Positions 25,868-34,771 are shown, numbered from the stretch's first letter. The stretch is DNA of 51,192 bases from Phocaeicola sp. (GCA_022764505.1 JALEQJ010000005.1:1-51192); one strand, 5' to 3'. Translations and numbers: made by a program. Notes: generated by a model from the sequence alone, not told the origin.

Positions 25868-26470
25868 TTAGCCGATGCCTAATGCACTTGCTAAGCCTTT
25901 GTCTACACCGGAGAAGCCCATAAAAGCCATAGCCAATAAGCCTGCTGTAACCAATGCAATAGACATACCGGTCATACCTTTGGGTACATCGGACATTTCC
26001 AATTGTTCACGTAAGCCAGCAAACAATACCAATGCCAATCCAAAGCCTAATGCAGTAGCAAAGGCAAAAACAACCCCTGTAAGTAGGTCATAATCATTTT
26101 GGATTACCAAGATGGTTACACCGAGGATACAGCAGTTGGTAGTAATGAGTGGTAAGAATACGCCCAATGCTTGATACAATGCAGGAGAAACCTTTTTCAA
26201 GATGATTTCTACCATTTGTACCAATGCTGCTATCACCAAGATGAAAGCTATGGTTTGCAGATATGCTAATCCGAAAGCATCTAAGACAAATTTCTGTAAA
26301 AGATAAGTAACTATAGTAGCCAATACCAAGACGAAGGCTACTGCAGCACTCATTCCTATGGCTGTTTCTATTTTCTTAGAAACGCCCAAAAAGGGACAAA
26401 TGCCTAAAAATTGAGACAACACGATGTTGTTCACAAATATCGCTGTGATGAATATCAATAAGTATTCCAT
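25868..26470 (-). CDS. rnfA: Rnf complex membrane subunit RnfA
   Basis: Integral membrane subunit of the ion-translocating ferredoxin:NAD oxidoreductase. The 200-residue protein has about six TM helices and the family signatures FVNNIVLSQFLGICPFLGVS and LPLITTNCCILGV, with conserved cysteines in the helices (Cys25 and CC near 113). It is the last gene of rseC-rnfBCDGEA, 11 nt after rnfE and just before a strong terminator. RnfA and NqrE are homologous; the RnfB ferredoxin gene in the operon makes this Rnf. Confidence 0.95.
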   Translation of the reverse strand: MEYLLIFITAIFVNNIVLSQFLGICPFLGVSKKIETAIGMSAAVAFVLVLATIVTYLLQKFVLDAFGLAYLQTIAFILVIAALVQMVEIILKKVSPALYQALGVFLPLITTNCCILGVTILVIQNDYDLLTGVVFAFATALGFGLALVLFAGLREQLEMSDVPKGMTGMSIALVTAGLLAMAFMGFSGVDKGLASALGIG

Positions 26471-26481
26471 ATCCTGATAAT

Positions 26482-27069
26482 TTAAGATGCTTTCTTCATT
26501 TTATTTACTGCGGCAATGAGGTAGCCCAATACGATAAAGGCACCGGGAGCCAATACAAATACTAGCATACCGTAGTTTTCTCCCCAGAGTGTGAGATTGA
26601 AAACTTTTCCTGTACCCAATAACTCACGTACCGCACCCAATAAGGTAAGAGCCAATGTAAAACCAAGTCCCATACCGATTCCGTCCATCATAGAAGGCAG
26701 TACATTGTTCTTTGCAGCAAAGGCTTCTGCACGTCCTAACAAGATACAATTCACTACAATAAGTGGAATAAATAGTCCTAACTGTTGGTAGAGTGCAGGG
26801 AGATAGGCTTGCATCACCATTTGTAAAATGGTTACGAAAGAGGCTATGACTACTACGAAAACAGGAATACGCACCATATCCGGTACTATGTTTTTTATGA
26901 GTGAAACTACGATGTTGGAGCAGAGCAGCACGAACATAGTAGCCAGTCCCATACTCATTCCATTGATAGCAGAAGAAGTGGTTCCCAATGTGGGGCACAT
27001 ACCCAACAAGAGAACGAAGGTGGGATTTTCTTTTACAATCCCATTGAACAAAACTTTGAAATTATTCAT
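26482..27069 (-). CDS. rnfE: Rnf complex membrane subunit RnfE
   Basis: A 195-residue polytopic protein homologous to RnfA, with about six TM helices. FNGIVKENPTFVLLLGMCPTLG near the N-terminus and LFIPLIVVNCILLGRAEAFA in the middle are RnfE/NqrD signatures, and the pair of membrane cysteines (Cys25 and the one in VNCIL) is kept. With RnfA it forms the inversely related membrane core that, in known complexes, carries an iron-sulfur centre. It lies 14 nt after rnfG and 11 nt before rnfA. Confidence 0.95.
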   Translation of the reverse strand: MNNFKVLFNGIVKENPTFVLLLGMCPTLGTTSSAINGMSMGLATMFVLLCSNIVVSLIKNIVPDMVRIPVFVVVIASFVTILQMVMQAYLPALYQQLGLFIPLIVVNCILLGRAEAFAAKNNVLPSMMDGIGMGLGFTLALTLLGAVRELLGTGKVFNLTLWGENYGMLVFVLAPGAFIVLGYLIAAVNKMKKAS

Positions 27070-27083
27070 ATCTGTATCCTTCT

Positions 27084-27665
27084 TTATTGTTGTTTATTAG
27101 TTTCTTGGAATGCTTTGTAAGCTCTTCCTACAGCTACGAGGAAAGCACGAGAAGTAATAGTAGAAGCTGTGATGGCATCTATTTCTCCACCGTCTTTGCT
27201 TACGGTGAGTTCGCCGTGAGACAGGTCTTTTCCACGTATATCTCCTTTTCCCTCTTGTCTGAACCATTCTGCTGCTTTAGAACCTAATCCCGGTGTTTCC
27301 GAGTGGCTTAGCAAAGAGTAATCTATGATTTTTCCTTCATTGTCAAAGCCTACCAGAATTTTTAGCGCACCGGCAAAGCCATTGGCAGAAGATTCTATGG
27401 CTACACCTATAGGCTCTCCATCTTTCTTGGCTTTGTACACTACGTAAGCGTTTCCGTCTACCGTAACGGTATCTACTTCTGATGCCGGCTCGTTATTGAA
27501 ACCCGGTACAACTTTGGCAATAGCCTCTGCTAAAGCTTTGGCATTGGCTTGAGCAATGGGTTCTGTGGTGATATGGTTGATGGTAGCCAAGACACCGCCG
27601 GCAAATACGGCAAATCCGGTGAGTACCATCACCATATTGAGGAGTGTAGATTCTAATTTTTTCAT
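27084..27665 (-). CDS. rnfG: Rnf complex FMN-binding subunit RnfG
   Basis: A 193-residue protein with one N-terminal TM helix (about residues 10-30) and a periplasmic FMN-binding domain. It has HSETPGLGSK (121-130) and the flavinylation motif DAITASTITS (163-172), in which Thr169 is the expected site of covalent FMN attachment through phosphate. It passes electrons between the other Rnf flavins. It overlaps rnfD by 4 nt. A flavin transferase (ApbE) would be needed; none is in this window. Confidence 0.95.
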   Translation of the reverse strand: MKKLESTLLNMVMVLTGFAVFAGGVLATINHITTEPIAQANAKALAEAIAKVVPGFNNEPASEVDTVTVDGNAYVVYKAKKDGEPIGVAIESSANGFAGALKILVGFDNEGKIIDYSLLSHSETPGLGSKAAEWFRQEGKGDIRGKDLSHGELTVSKDGGEIDAITASTITSRAFLVAVGRAYKAFQETNKQQ

Positions 27666-28648
27666 TTCTTTCCTGCCCCTCCGAAGCGTTTAGGTTTACA
27701 ATATGTATTGATAATAGGAGTAAATGCGTTCATAATGAATATAGCGAAAGATACCCCTTCCGGATATGCGCCAAATAGGCGTATCAGCACGGTCAGCACC
27801 CCGATGGCTACTCCGTAAATGAGCATACCTTTGTGTGTCATAGGAGAGGTTACATAGTCTGTAGCCATAAAAATAGCTCCCAGCATAATACCACCTGTAA
27901 ATAAATGTACAAGAGGTGAAGCAAATTTAGTAGGGTCTATCCAGTGCATAATGCCGGAAAAAACAGCTACGGTAGCCAAAATAGAAACGGGAATATGCCA
28001 AGTGATGATTTTACGCCAAAGCATATAAATAAGTCCGATGAGCAGTGCCAATGCACTGATTTCTCCCAATGAACCCGGATTGCTTCCTAAGAAAAGAGAC
28101 AGACTGTCCGGCAACTTGTCTAAGGCTGTCGCATCTCCTTTGGCTGCCATTTTCATAAGTGCAAGCGGAGTGGCTTCTGTAGTAGCATCTATGTAGGAGG
28201 ATATTTGTCCTATTTGTGGCCAAGAGGTCATCTGCACAGGGAAGGAAATCAAGAGGAAAATACGACCGGCTAAAGCTGGATTGAACAAGTTGCTACCTAA
28301 TCCGCCAAAAGAAATTTTTACTACACCGATGGCGAATAAAGCTCCCAAAACAATAATCCAAATAGGAAGATTGGAGGGAAGATTGAATGCCAAGAGCAGA
28401 CCAGTGAGTACTGCCGAACCGTCCATTATAGTAGAAGGCTTCTTGAGTATATACTTGGTGATACACCACTCAAAGAAAACGCAGGACAAAACGGAAGTAA
28501 GGGTTACAATAGCTGACCCCAAACCGAATGCCCACAAAGAAACAAGCAGTGCGGGTATCAATGCTATAATGACCCCATACATATTGTTTTTTACACTATC
28601 GCCGCTATGTACGTGTGGCGACAAGGATATAACGAATTTATTTGCCAT
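27662..28648 (-). CDS. rnfD: Rnf complex membrane subunit RnfD
   Basis: A 328-residue membrane protein of the RnfD/NqrB family with about nine TM helices. The covalent FMN motif reads TEATPLA, with Thr160 as the attachment site (usual form SGATPL). SPHVHSGDSVKNNMYGVIIALIP-like N-terminal residues and NLFNPALAGR are family signatures. It likely takes part directly in ion translocation. It lies 5 nt after rnfC and overlaps rnfG by 4 nt. Confidence 0.95.
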   Translation of the reverse strand: MANKFVISLSPHVHSGDSVKNNMYGVIIALIPALLVSLWAFGLGSAIVTLTSVLSCVFFEWCITKYILKKPSTIMDGSAVLTGLLLAFNLPSNLPIWIIVLGALFAIGVVKISFGGLGSNLFNPALAGRIFLLISFPVQMTSWPQIGQISSYIDATTEATPLALMKMAAKGDATALDKLPDSLSLFLGSNPGSLGEISALALLIGLIYMLWRKIITWHIPVSILATVAVFSGIMHWIDPTKFASPLVHLFTGGIMLGAIFMATDYVTSPMTHKGMLIYGVAIGVLTVLIRLFGAYPEGVSFAIFIMNAFTPIINTYCKPKRFGGAGKK

Positions 28649-28653
28649 ACGGA

Positions 28654-29991
28654 TTATTTTTTAGCATTACGAGCACGAATGATGCCACCCACAACATTTT
28701 TACCTAAACGAATGTAGTCAACCAAGGGACGATTGGAAGGACAAGTGTATTGGCAAGAGCCACATTCTATACACGTCATTACCAATTCTTTTTCTACACG
28801 CTCCCAGTTACTCTTGGCAGAGAGATTGGAAAGAAGATAAGGTTCCAGCCCCATAGGACATACCCCTACGCATTTCGCACAGCGAATACAAGGCATAATT
28901 TCTCCACGTACTGCTTCTTTCTTTGTCATAAGTAATACGCCGGAGCTTCCTTTGGTGATAGGTATTTCTGTGCTTACAAGGGCTTTCCCCATCATAGGAC
29001 CGCCACCAATGATCTTACCGGTATCTTCCGGAAGTCCGCCTGCCGCATCTATGAGCTGACTCATAGGTGTACCCATACGTACTAAGTAATTGGAGGGAGA
29101 TTTCAGAGCTTTACCTGTTATGGTAACTACACGTTCAAAAAGAGGTTTGTTCTTCTGCACGGCTTCGTATACGGCAAAGGCTGTTCCTACGTTTTGTACT
29201 ACTGCTCCCACGTGTATCGGAATAGCCGGAGGAGGGGGAAGTTGTCTTCCCAATACGGCATCTATCAGCTGTTTTTCTCCTCCTTGTGGGTATTGCACTT
29301 TGAGCGGTACAATGGAAATACCTGTGTAGGATTTGGATTTTTCGCTCATAATGGCGATAGCATCTGGCTTATTATTCTCTATCCCGATGAAGGCTTCTTT
29401 TACACCGATGGCTTTCATCAGTAAGGAAACTCCTACCATAATTTCGTCTGCCTTCTCCAGCATAAGTCTATGGTCTGCTGTGAGATAAGGCTCGCATTCT
29501 ACTCCGTTTATAACTAAGTATTCTGCTTTAAGTCCCGGAGGAGGCATAAGTTTTACGTGTGCAGGGAAACAAGCACCACCCATACCTACGATACCGGCTT
29601 CTTTTATCTTCCGGATAATTTCTTCGGCAGAAAGTGAAATGTCTTTTTTAAGCTCAGCACTACGATCTATGCTTTCTTCCCACTCATCTCCTTCTACATC
29701 TATGATGATGGCAGGTTTAGCGTAGCCACTGGCATCTACTACGTTCTCTATCTTGCTTACTTTCCCGGAAACGGAGGAATAGATGGCTGCGGAAACAGGT
29801 CCTGTAGCATCTGCTATTTTTGTTCCTACACGTACCACATCTCCACGTTTCACGATGGCTGTAGCAGGTGCGCCTATGTGTTGCGCCAAAGGGAATATGG
29901 CTTGCTTAGGCAAGTCTAATACGCTTATAGGACTGCCTGCCGACAATTTATTTTCAGATGGATGCACTCCACCAATACTAAATGTCTTCAC
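28654..29991 (-). CDS. rnfC: Rnf complex NADH-binding subunit RnfC
   Basis: A peripheral subunit of 445 residues with an N-terminal barrel-sandwich domain (about 1-100), an NADH/FMN-binding domain like the complex I 51-kDa subunit (GMGGACFPAHVKL near 135-150), an SLBB-like region, and two 4Fe-4S motifs, CIRCAKCVGVCP and CIECGSCQYTCP, near residues 370-425. It exchanges electrons with NAD. Its length is at the short end of the family because it lacks the long Ala/Lys-rich tail of proteobacterial RnfC. It lies 25 nt after rnfB. Confidence 0.96.
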   Translation of the reverse strand: MKTFSIGGVHPSENKLSAGSPISVLDLPKQAIFPLAQHIGAPATAIVKRGDVVRVGTKIADATGPVSAAIYSSVSGKVSKIENVVDASGYAKPAIIIDVEGDEWEESIDRSAELKKDISLSAEEIIRKIKEAGIVGMGGACFPAHVKLMPPPGLKAEYLVINGVECEPYLTADHRLMLEKADEIMVGVSLLMKAIGVKEAFIGIENNKPDAIAIMSEKSKSYTGISIVPLKVQYPQGGEKQLIDAVLGRQLPPPPAIPIHVGAVVQNVGTAFAVYEAVQKNKPLFERVVTITGKALKSPSNYLVRMGTPMSQLIDAAGGLPEDTGKIIGGGPMMGKALVSTEIPITKGSSGVLLMTKKEAVRGEIMPCIRCAKCVGVCPMGLEPYLLSNLSAKSNWERVEKELVMTCIECGSCQYTCPSNRPLVDYIRLGKNVVGGIIRARNAKK

Positions 29992-30016
29992 AATTATAAT
30001 GTTTTAGTTTTTTTAC

Positions 30017-30907
30017 TCAATGTGATGTCTCTGCCACTGGAGCTGTGGTAGCTGCAGGGGTACTCTCTTCTGTGGTAGGCTTTGCCTTTTTAGGAGGGAA
30101 ATTGAAAGACTGAATGGCACTCTTAGGACACTCAGGTTCACACTTACCACAAAGTTTACATTTGATAGGATCTATGTAAGCCAAGTTGTTGTTGATCTCT
30201 ATGGCTTCGAAAGGACAAGCCTTGACGCATTTACCACAGGCTATACAGCTTACTTTACAAGCCTTATTGGCTACAGCACCTTTGTCTTTGTTTACACACA
30301 AGACTACCATTCTGCGGTTTCTTTTTCCTTTAGGACGTAGCTCTATGATGGTGCGTGGACAGGCTTTCACACAAGCTCCACAAGCCGTACATTTATTTTC
30401 GTCTACTTCAGGAAGTCCGGTTTCCGGATTCATACGGATAGCATCGAAGTTGCATACTGTACAGCAGTCGCCACAGCCTAAACACCCATAGGAACAAGCC
30501 GTTTCTCCTCCATAAGTAGCGTGTGCTATGGCACAACTCTTCACTCCATCGTACTGTGTGATTCGTGGACGATTTTCGCAGCTTCCATTGCAACGGACTA
30601 CAGCTACTTGAGGCTCTGCCGAAGTGGCTTCTTTGCCGAGAATTTTGGCTACTTGTTCCATAGTAGGTGCGCCTCCCACAGGACAGTTCAATTTCTCCAA
30701 AGAATCTGCTTTCACACAGGCTGCCGCAAACCCTGAGCAACCGGGGAAACCACAACCACCGCAATTGGCTTGAGGAAGTACCTCTGCCACTTGTGCAATG
30801 CGTGGGTCTTCATACACAGCAAATTTCTTTGAGGCTGCATATAGTACCACTGCCGATATAAGTGCTACTACCCCCAAAGAGATGACTGCAATTAAAATTA
30901 AATTCAT
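30017..30907 (-). CDS. rnfB: Rnf complex ferredoxin subunit RnfB
   Basis: This 296-residue subunit receives electrons from ferredoxin. An N-terminal TM helix (residues 3-24) is followed by the Fe-S (ArsR-type) motif with Cys49, Cys52, Cys57 and Cys75, then several ferredoxin-type motifs: CLGCGDCCTVC, CTACGACVKACP, CIACGKCVKACP and CKLCGKCEPECP. The C-terminus is an Ala/Thr/Pro-rich tail. It is the first rnf gene, 41 nt after the rseC-like gene. Confidence 0.96.
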   Translation of the reverse strand: MNLILIAVISLGVVALISAVVLYAASKKFAVYEDPRIAQVAEVLPQANCGGCGFPGCSGFAAACVKADSLEKLNCPVGGAPTMEQVAKILGKEATSAEPQVAVVRCNGSCENRPRITQYDGVKSCAIAHATYGGETACSYGCLGCGDCCTVCNFDAIRMNPETGLPEVDENKCTACGACVKACPRTIIELRPKGKRNRRMVVLCVNKDKGAVANKACKVSCIACGKCVKACPFEAIEINNNLAYIDPIKCKLCGKCEPECPKSAIQSFNFPPKKAKPTTEESTPAATTAPVAETSH

Positions 30908-30948
30908 AAAGTAGAAAGTTAGATAATTGTTTTGTTGTTTTTACTCGT

Positions 30949-31371
30949 TTATGCTGTTTGTTCTAATTTCAGAGCGAAAGTCTTGTTCAACTGTTTTCTG
31001 CTTATATATAATAATGTGTAATATATGGTAAGCGTCCCTAATGCAATGAGAGCCGTGTACCCTTCGTCCAAGTGAAAGATATGAATACATAGTATCATAG
31101 CTGTGAGCATAACAAAGAATGGAAGAAGAAACGCCAAGAATACGGCTTTTAACCCCAGAGAGGCTTGAATACTACACATAACACGCTGTCCTACTACATA
31201 GTGTTCTCCTGTGGTGTTTTCTACCTGAAAGACTTTTTCTTTGGACTCGGAAGCGTTACAATGCCCTTTTGCACTGCAGGAGGAACAAGCCGATTTCTGT
31301 ACCATACGCACACATATCGTGTTTCCCTCTATCTTCTCTATGATAGCCCACTGTTTTACGTTATTTTCCAT
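30949..31371 (-). CDS. rseC: RseC/MucC-family SoxR-reducing-system protein
   Basis: A 140-residue membrane protein: N-terminal beta domain with cysteines CSSC and Cys38 (in KGHC) plus Cys20, then two TM helices (about residues 79-104 and 109-130). RseC proteins are regularly encoded next to rnf in Bacteroidetes and act with Rnf in reducing systems in proteobacteria; the exact job here is unknown. The ATG at 31371 is chosen over an in-frame GTG at 31389. It opens the rnf operon. Confidence 0.88.
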   Translation of the reverse strand: MENNVKQWAIIEKIEGNTICVRMVQKSACSSCSAKGHCNASESKEKVFQVENTTGEHYVVGQRVMCSIQASLGLKAVFLAFLLPFFVMLTAMILCIHIFHLDEGYTALIALGTLTIYYTLLYISRKQLNKTFALKLEQTA

Positions 31372-31405
31372 CTCTTTTGTAAACTGCACTTTGCAATATA
31401 TGGGG

Positions 31406-31413
31406 CAAATATA
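31406..31413 (-). promoter_or_regulatory. Candidate -7 box of the rseC-rnf operon
   Basis: TATATTTG on the minus strand (consensus TAnnTTTG), 34 nt before the rseC start codon. No clear -33 element is seen. Confidence 0.5.
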
Positions 31414-31537
31414 GTAAAAAATGATGCGCTTTGTAGAGAGAAGAAAAGTTTTTCGGAGGAATGTGGAAGAAAGAGAAATTATTTATGACATATTTCTGTC
31501 TTTCTTTGTGAAAATGATTCAAAGATAAAACCCAAGT

Positions 31538-31598
31538 GAAGTTTATGTAAACTTCCATCGTGGAAGATGTATTTCGTACTGAAGTTTATATAAACTTC
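31538..31598. repeat. Pair of 18-bp palindromes in the rseC / sigma-54 activator intergenic region
   Basis: GAAGTTTATGTAAACTTC (31538-31555) and GAAGTTTATATAAACTTC (31581-31598) lie 43 nt apart. The second is a perfect 18-bp palindrome; the first has 8-bp arms around TG. The space between holds CTTCCA-TCG-TGGAAG and TATTTCGTAC. Related motifs occur in the repeats at 6361-6524 and 16347-16519. The rest of this 421-nt gap (31372-31792) shows only promoter-like boxes. Confidence 0.75.
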
Positions 31599-31759
31599 CT
31601 CGCGGAATAGAGTTGGTGTGCGGAAATCTATAAATTATCCCCTTAGCGAAGCATTTTTTTGTATAGTATTCCGTGTTTTCTTATTGCACAGATTATCTTT
31701 TTGCAGAAGAACTTGTGTCTGCAATCTTTGTAGATGCTGGCTTATCCAAGTATGTTTTG

Positions 31760-31767
31760 TATTTTTG
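31760..31767 (+). promoter_or_regulatory. Candidate -7 box of the sigma-54 activator/lptE/secG operon
   Basis: TATTTTTG matches TAnnTTTG and lies 25 nt before the start codon at 31793. No TTG is correctly spaced upstream. Confidence 0.45.
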
Positions 31768-31792
31768 TCCTTTGAGAGCAGAAAATAGATAG

Positions 31793-33061
31793 ATGATAAA
31801 GCAAGATATACAAAATACGAAGTTAAGATTCGGTATCATAGGAAATACGGAAGACTTAAATCGGGCTATAGACATCGCTTTGCAAGTAGCAGGTACAGAC
31901 TTATCCGTGCTTGTGATGGGAGAAAGTGGTGTGGGGAAAGAAAGCTTTCCCCAGATCATTCATCAGTTTAGCAAGCGCAAACACGGTGCCTATATAGCGG
32001 TAAACTGTGGAGCTATCCCGGAAGGAACCATAGATTCGGAACTTTTCGGGCACGAAAAAGGTTCGTTTACGGGAGCTATCAGTGATAGAAACGGTTACTT
32101 TGCAGAAGCCAATGGTGGAACTATTTTCTTAGACGAAGTGGGAGAGCTTCCACTTTCTACACAAGCCAGACTATTGCGTGTCTTAGAAACGGGAGAATTT
32201 ATAAAAGTAGGTTCTTCTAAGGTGCAGAAAACAGATGTACGTATCATAGCTGCAACCAATATCAATTTCCAAGAAGCTATTGCCACAGGAAAGTTCAGAG
32301 AAGATCTTTATTATCGTCTTTGTACTGTTCCTATCAAAGTACCTGCGCTCAGAGAACGAGGAAATGATATTTTACTCTTGTTTCGTAAATTTGCCACAGA
32401 CTGTTCGGAAAAATACAGAATGCCATCTATTCAGCTTACAGAAGATGGAAAAAAACATATTTTGGATTACTCTTGGCCGGGGAATGTAAGACAACTTAAA
32501 AACATTACAGAACAAATTTCTATCTTGGAAACCCAACGGGAAATAACTGCTGAAATTCTGGATAGATATATACCAAAGGAGAATACGGCAGTAAAATTAC
32601 CGGCTTTGCTCAGCAGAACTACGGCGCATACAGGAAAAACATTTGAGAGTGAGCGAGAAATCTTGTATCAAGTATTGTTTGATTTGCGTAGAGATGTTAC
32701 AGAGCTTACACAAATGGTGCATGGGCTTATGGCAGAGAGAAAACACGGAGGAACCAATCATTATGCAGAAATGCAAACACCGGAATTCTTGGCTACCTCT
32801 CCGGTAGATTATATTCAACCTACTACACCGCTTGTAGCATCGCCAGCCTATGTGAATAACGTGCATAAACCCATACATTCCGATGTGGAAGAATGGCACG
32901 ATGCAGACATAGAAGAAAGTTTGGCGTTGGACGAGGTAGAAAAAGAAATGATAAAAAAAGCATTGGAGCGTCATAAGGGAAGAAGAAGAAATGCCGCTAT
33001 AGATCTCAAAATTTCCGAACGAACACTTTATAGAAAAATAAAAGAATATGGATTGGAATAA
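31793..33061 (+). CDS. Sigma-54-interacting transcriptional activator lacking a receiver domain
   Basis: A 422-residue AAA+ enhancer-binding protein. Walker A GESGVGKE is at 43-50, the sigma-54 contact loop at 90-95 reads GSFTGA instead of the canonical GAFTGA, Walker B TIFLDE is at 110-115, and the sensor region VRIIAATN is at 149-156. The C-terminus (about 385-422: MIKKALERHKGRRRNAAIDLKISERTLYRKIKEYGL) is a Fis-type DNA-binding helix-turn-helix. There is no N-terminal receiver or PAS domain, so control must come from elsewhere. The linker (about 255-370) is poorly conserved in type. The lptE-like gene starts inside its 3' end (14-nt overlap), an order (activator-lptE-unknown-secG) usual in Bacteroidales. 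Confidence 0.93.
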   Translation: MIKQDIQNTKLRFGIIGNTEDLNRAIDIALQVAGTDLSVLVMGESGVGKESFPQIIHQFSKRKHGAYIAVNCGAIPEGTIDSELFGHEKGSFTGAISDRNGYFAEANGGTIFLDEVGELPLSTQARLLRVLETGEFIKVGSSKVQKTDVRIIAATNINFQEAIATGKFREDLYYRLCTVPIKVPALRERGNDILLLFRKFATDCSEKYRMPSIQLTEDGKKHILDYSWPGNVRQLKNITEQISILETQREITAEILDRYIPKENTAVKLPALLSRTTAHTGKTFESEREILYQVLFDLRRDVTELTQMVHGLMAERKHGGTNHYAEMQTPEFLATSPVDYIQPTTPLVASPAYVNNVHKPIHSDVEEWHDADIEESLALDEVEKEMIKKALERHKGRRRNAAIDLKISERTLYRKIKEYGLE

Positions 33062-33578
33062 GTATATTCGCCTTTGGCAAAAGGGAGTCCTTCTCATAGT
33101 GCTGTTATTGGTATCCTGCAAGATTTCTTATAAATTTAATGGTGCTTCTATCAATTATGATAAAGTGAAGACCATTTCTTTTGAGAATTTTCCCAATAGA
33201 TCTACAGCTTTCGTATGGGGTCCTATGGAGAATATGTTCAATACCGCTCTGCAAAATAAATATCTCCAGCAGACCAAGCTAAGACAGATAAAGCAAGGAG
33301 GGGACTTGGAACTATCCGGAGAAATCATAAATTACGATGCTTATAATAAGGGTGTAGGAGCAGATGGTTATTCTACTATGGCAGAACTACGTCTTACGGT
33401 AAATGTGCGCTATGTGAACAATAGCAATCACAATGAGGACTTGAAAGACAGACAGTTCACTGCCAGCAGAGAATACAATGCGAGTCAGCAGTTATCCAGT
33501 GTCCAAGAAGAGCTGGTAAAACAAATGATAGACGACATCGTAGACCAGATATTTAATGCTACGTTAGCCAACTGGTAA
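33048..33578 (+). CDS. lptE: LptE-like LPS-assembly lipoprotein
   Basis: A 176-residue lipoprotein; the hydrophobic segment KGVLLIVLLLVSC gives Cys24 as the lipidated residue. The following YKFNGASINYDKVKTISFENFPNR is typical of the Bacteroidetes LptE family, with a mixed alpha/beta body and a C-terminal amphipathic helix (VKQMIDDIVDQIFNATLANW). LptE would plug and assist the LptD barrel in placing LPS on the cell surface. The start lies within the preceding gene (14-nt overlap); its stop overlaps the next start (TAATG). Confidence 0.85.
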   Translation: MDWNKYIRLWQKGVLLIVLLLVSCKISYKFNGASINYDKVKTISFENFPNRSTAFVWGPMENMFNTALQNKYLQQTKLRQIKQGGDLELSGEIINYDAYNKGVGADGYSTMAELRLTVNVRYVNNSNHNEDLKDRQFTASREYNASQQLSSVQEELVKQMIDDIVDQIFNATLANW

Positions 33579-34324
33579 TGCTTATGATGAATTTGCCACT
33601 TGCACAATGGATAAAACGCCCTGAACTGCTTAATGCAGATACGCTTCTCTTACTGAAACAGTTGGTAGAAGAATATCCCTATTTTCAGACAGCCCGTTTA
33701 CTTTATCTAAAAAATTTATTTCAGATAAATGCTCCAACATTCAAGGCTGAGCTGAAAAAGTCTGTGGTATATATATCGGACTTGAGCATCTTGTTCTATT
33801 ATATAGAGAAAGAACAGTTCCAAGTACAAATACACGAAAAATCTGCTCCGGTATTGGAAAGTACAGGAGATCGTACATTGGACTTGATAGAACAATTCTT
33901 GCAAGGGAACTCGGAAGAAGAACTCTCTATGATGCCTATAGAGAGAGAATGTATTCCGGACTATTTCAATGTAATAGAAGAAGTCCCAGAAGTAACGGAA
34001 AATACTCCTTTGCCTTTGACAGGACAGACATTGATAGACAAATTTATCGCACAGACAGAGAATCAGCCACTGCTTGCTATGGAAACAGCTTCTGCTGTAG
34101 AAGAATCTACCTCTGTGATAGATACAGAGAATGCAGTGGTAGAAGAGGGCGAAGAAGAATATCTCACAGAAACATTGGCAAAAATCTATATAAAACAACA
34201 CAGATATGAGAAGGCACTCGAAATAATAGAGAAGTTAGCCTTGAATTATCCGAAAAAAAACCCTTACTTTGCAGACCAAATTAGATTCTTAAAAAAAGTG
34301 ATTATTAACGCTAAAACAAAATAA
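33578..34324 (+). CDS. Conserved protein with a C-terminal TPR-like segment, unknown function
   Basis: A 248-residue soluble acidic protein with no signal peptide. The N-terminal part (about residues 5-85) is helical, with EEYPYFQTARLLYLKNL. The middle is Glu/Thr/Val-rich and probably disordered (about 110-195). The C-terminus (TLAKIYIKQHRYEKALEIIEKLALNYPKKN) looks like one tetratricopeptide repeat. It occupies the slot between lptE and secG found in related genomes. I do not recognise a biochemical role; a scaffold or envelope-assembly helper is only a guess from context. Confidence 0.8.
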   Translation: MLMMNLPLAQWIKRPELLNADTLLLLKQLVEEYPYFQTARLLYLKNLFQINAPTFKAELKKSVVYISDLSILFYYIEKEQFQVQIHEKSAPVLESTGDRTLDLIEQFLQGNSEEELSMMPIERECIPDYFNVIEEVPEVTENTPLPLTGQTLIDKFIAQTENQPLLAMETASAVEESTSVIDTENAVVEEGEEEYLTETLAKIYIKQHRYEKALEIIEKLALNYPKKNPYFADQIRFLKKVIINAKTK

Positions 34325-34330
34325 AAGAGT

Positions 34331-34678
34331 ATGTATACATTCTTAGTCGTATTGATGGTACTATCGGCAGTACTGATGTGTTTCGTAGTGATGATACAAA
34401 ACTCCAAAGGAGGAGGTTTATCTTCGGCTTTTGCTTCCTCAAACCAAATTATGGGAGTGCGTAAGACTACAGATTTTATAGAAAAAGCTACATGGGGACT
34501 TGCTGTATTTATGGTAGTGATCAGTGTTTTGACAGCACACACCTTGCCTACTTCTTCTACTACAGTATCAACATTGACAGAAGAAGCCTTGAAAGAGCAA
34601 AAAACCAATCCTCTTACTAATCCGGCAGGCTTAGGTACTCCTGCACAAACACCATCTACGGATACTACAGCAAACTAA
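34331..34678 (+). CDS. secG: Preprotein translocase subunit SecG
   Basis: A 115-residue membrane protein with two TM helices (about residues 1-20 and 56-74) and the SecG signature QNSKGGGLSSAFASSNQIMGVRKTTDF between them. It assists SecYE in export. A Thr/Pro/Ser-rich C-terminal tail (about 85-115) extends past the core, as often in Bacteroidetes. It ends the four-gene plus-strand operon and is followed by a bidirectional terminator. Confidence 0.94.
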   Translation: MYTFLVVLMVLSAVLMCFVVMIQNSKGGGLSSAFASSNQIMGVRKTTDFIEKATWGLAVFMVVISVLTAHTLPTSSTTVSTLTEEALKEQKTNPLTNPAGLGTPAQTPSTDTTAN

Positions 34679-34707
34679 GCTTTGTATAAAGAATATAGGA
34701 TAAAAAC

Positions 34708-34746
34708 AAAACCGGCTCCTATCCCCAAAAGATAGAAGCCGGTTTT
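34708..34746. terminator. Bidirectional terminator between secG and ruvA
   Basis: A 16-bp stem with one mismatch (AAAACCGGCT...AGCCGGTTTT outer arms) and a 7-nt loop, with A and T runs on either side, so it can act for both convergent operons. Confidence 0.85.
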
Positions 34747-34771
34747 GTTTAAGAAGGATTTAGTGAGAGTA

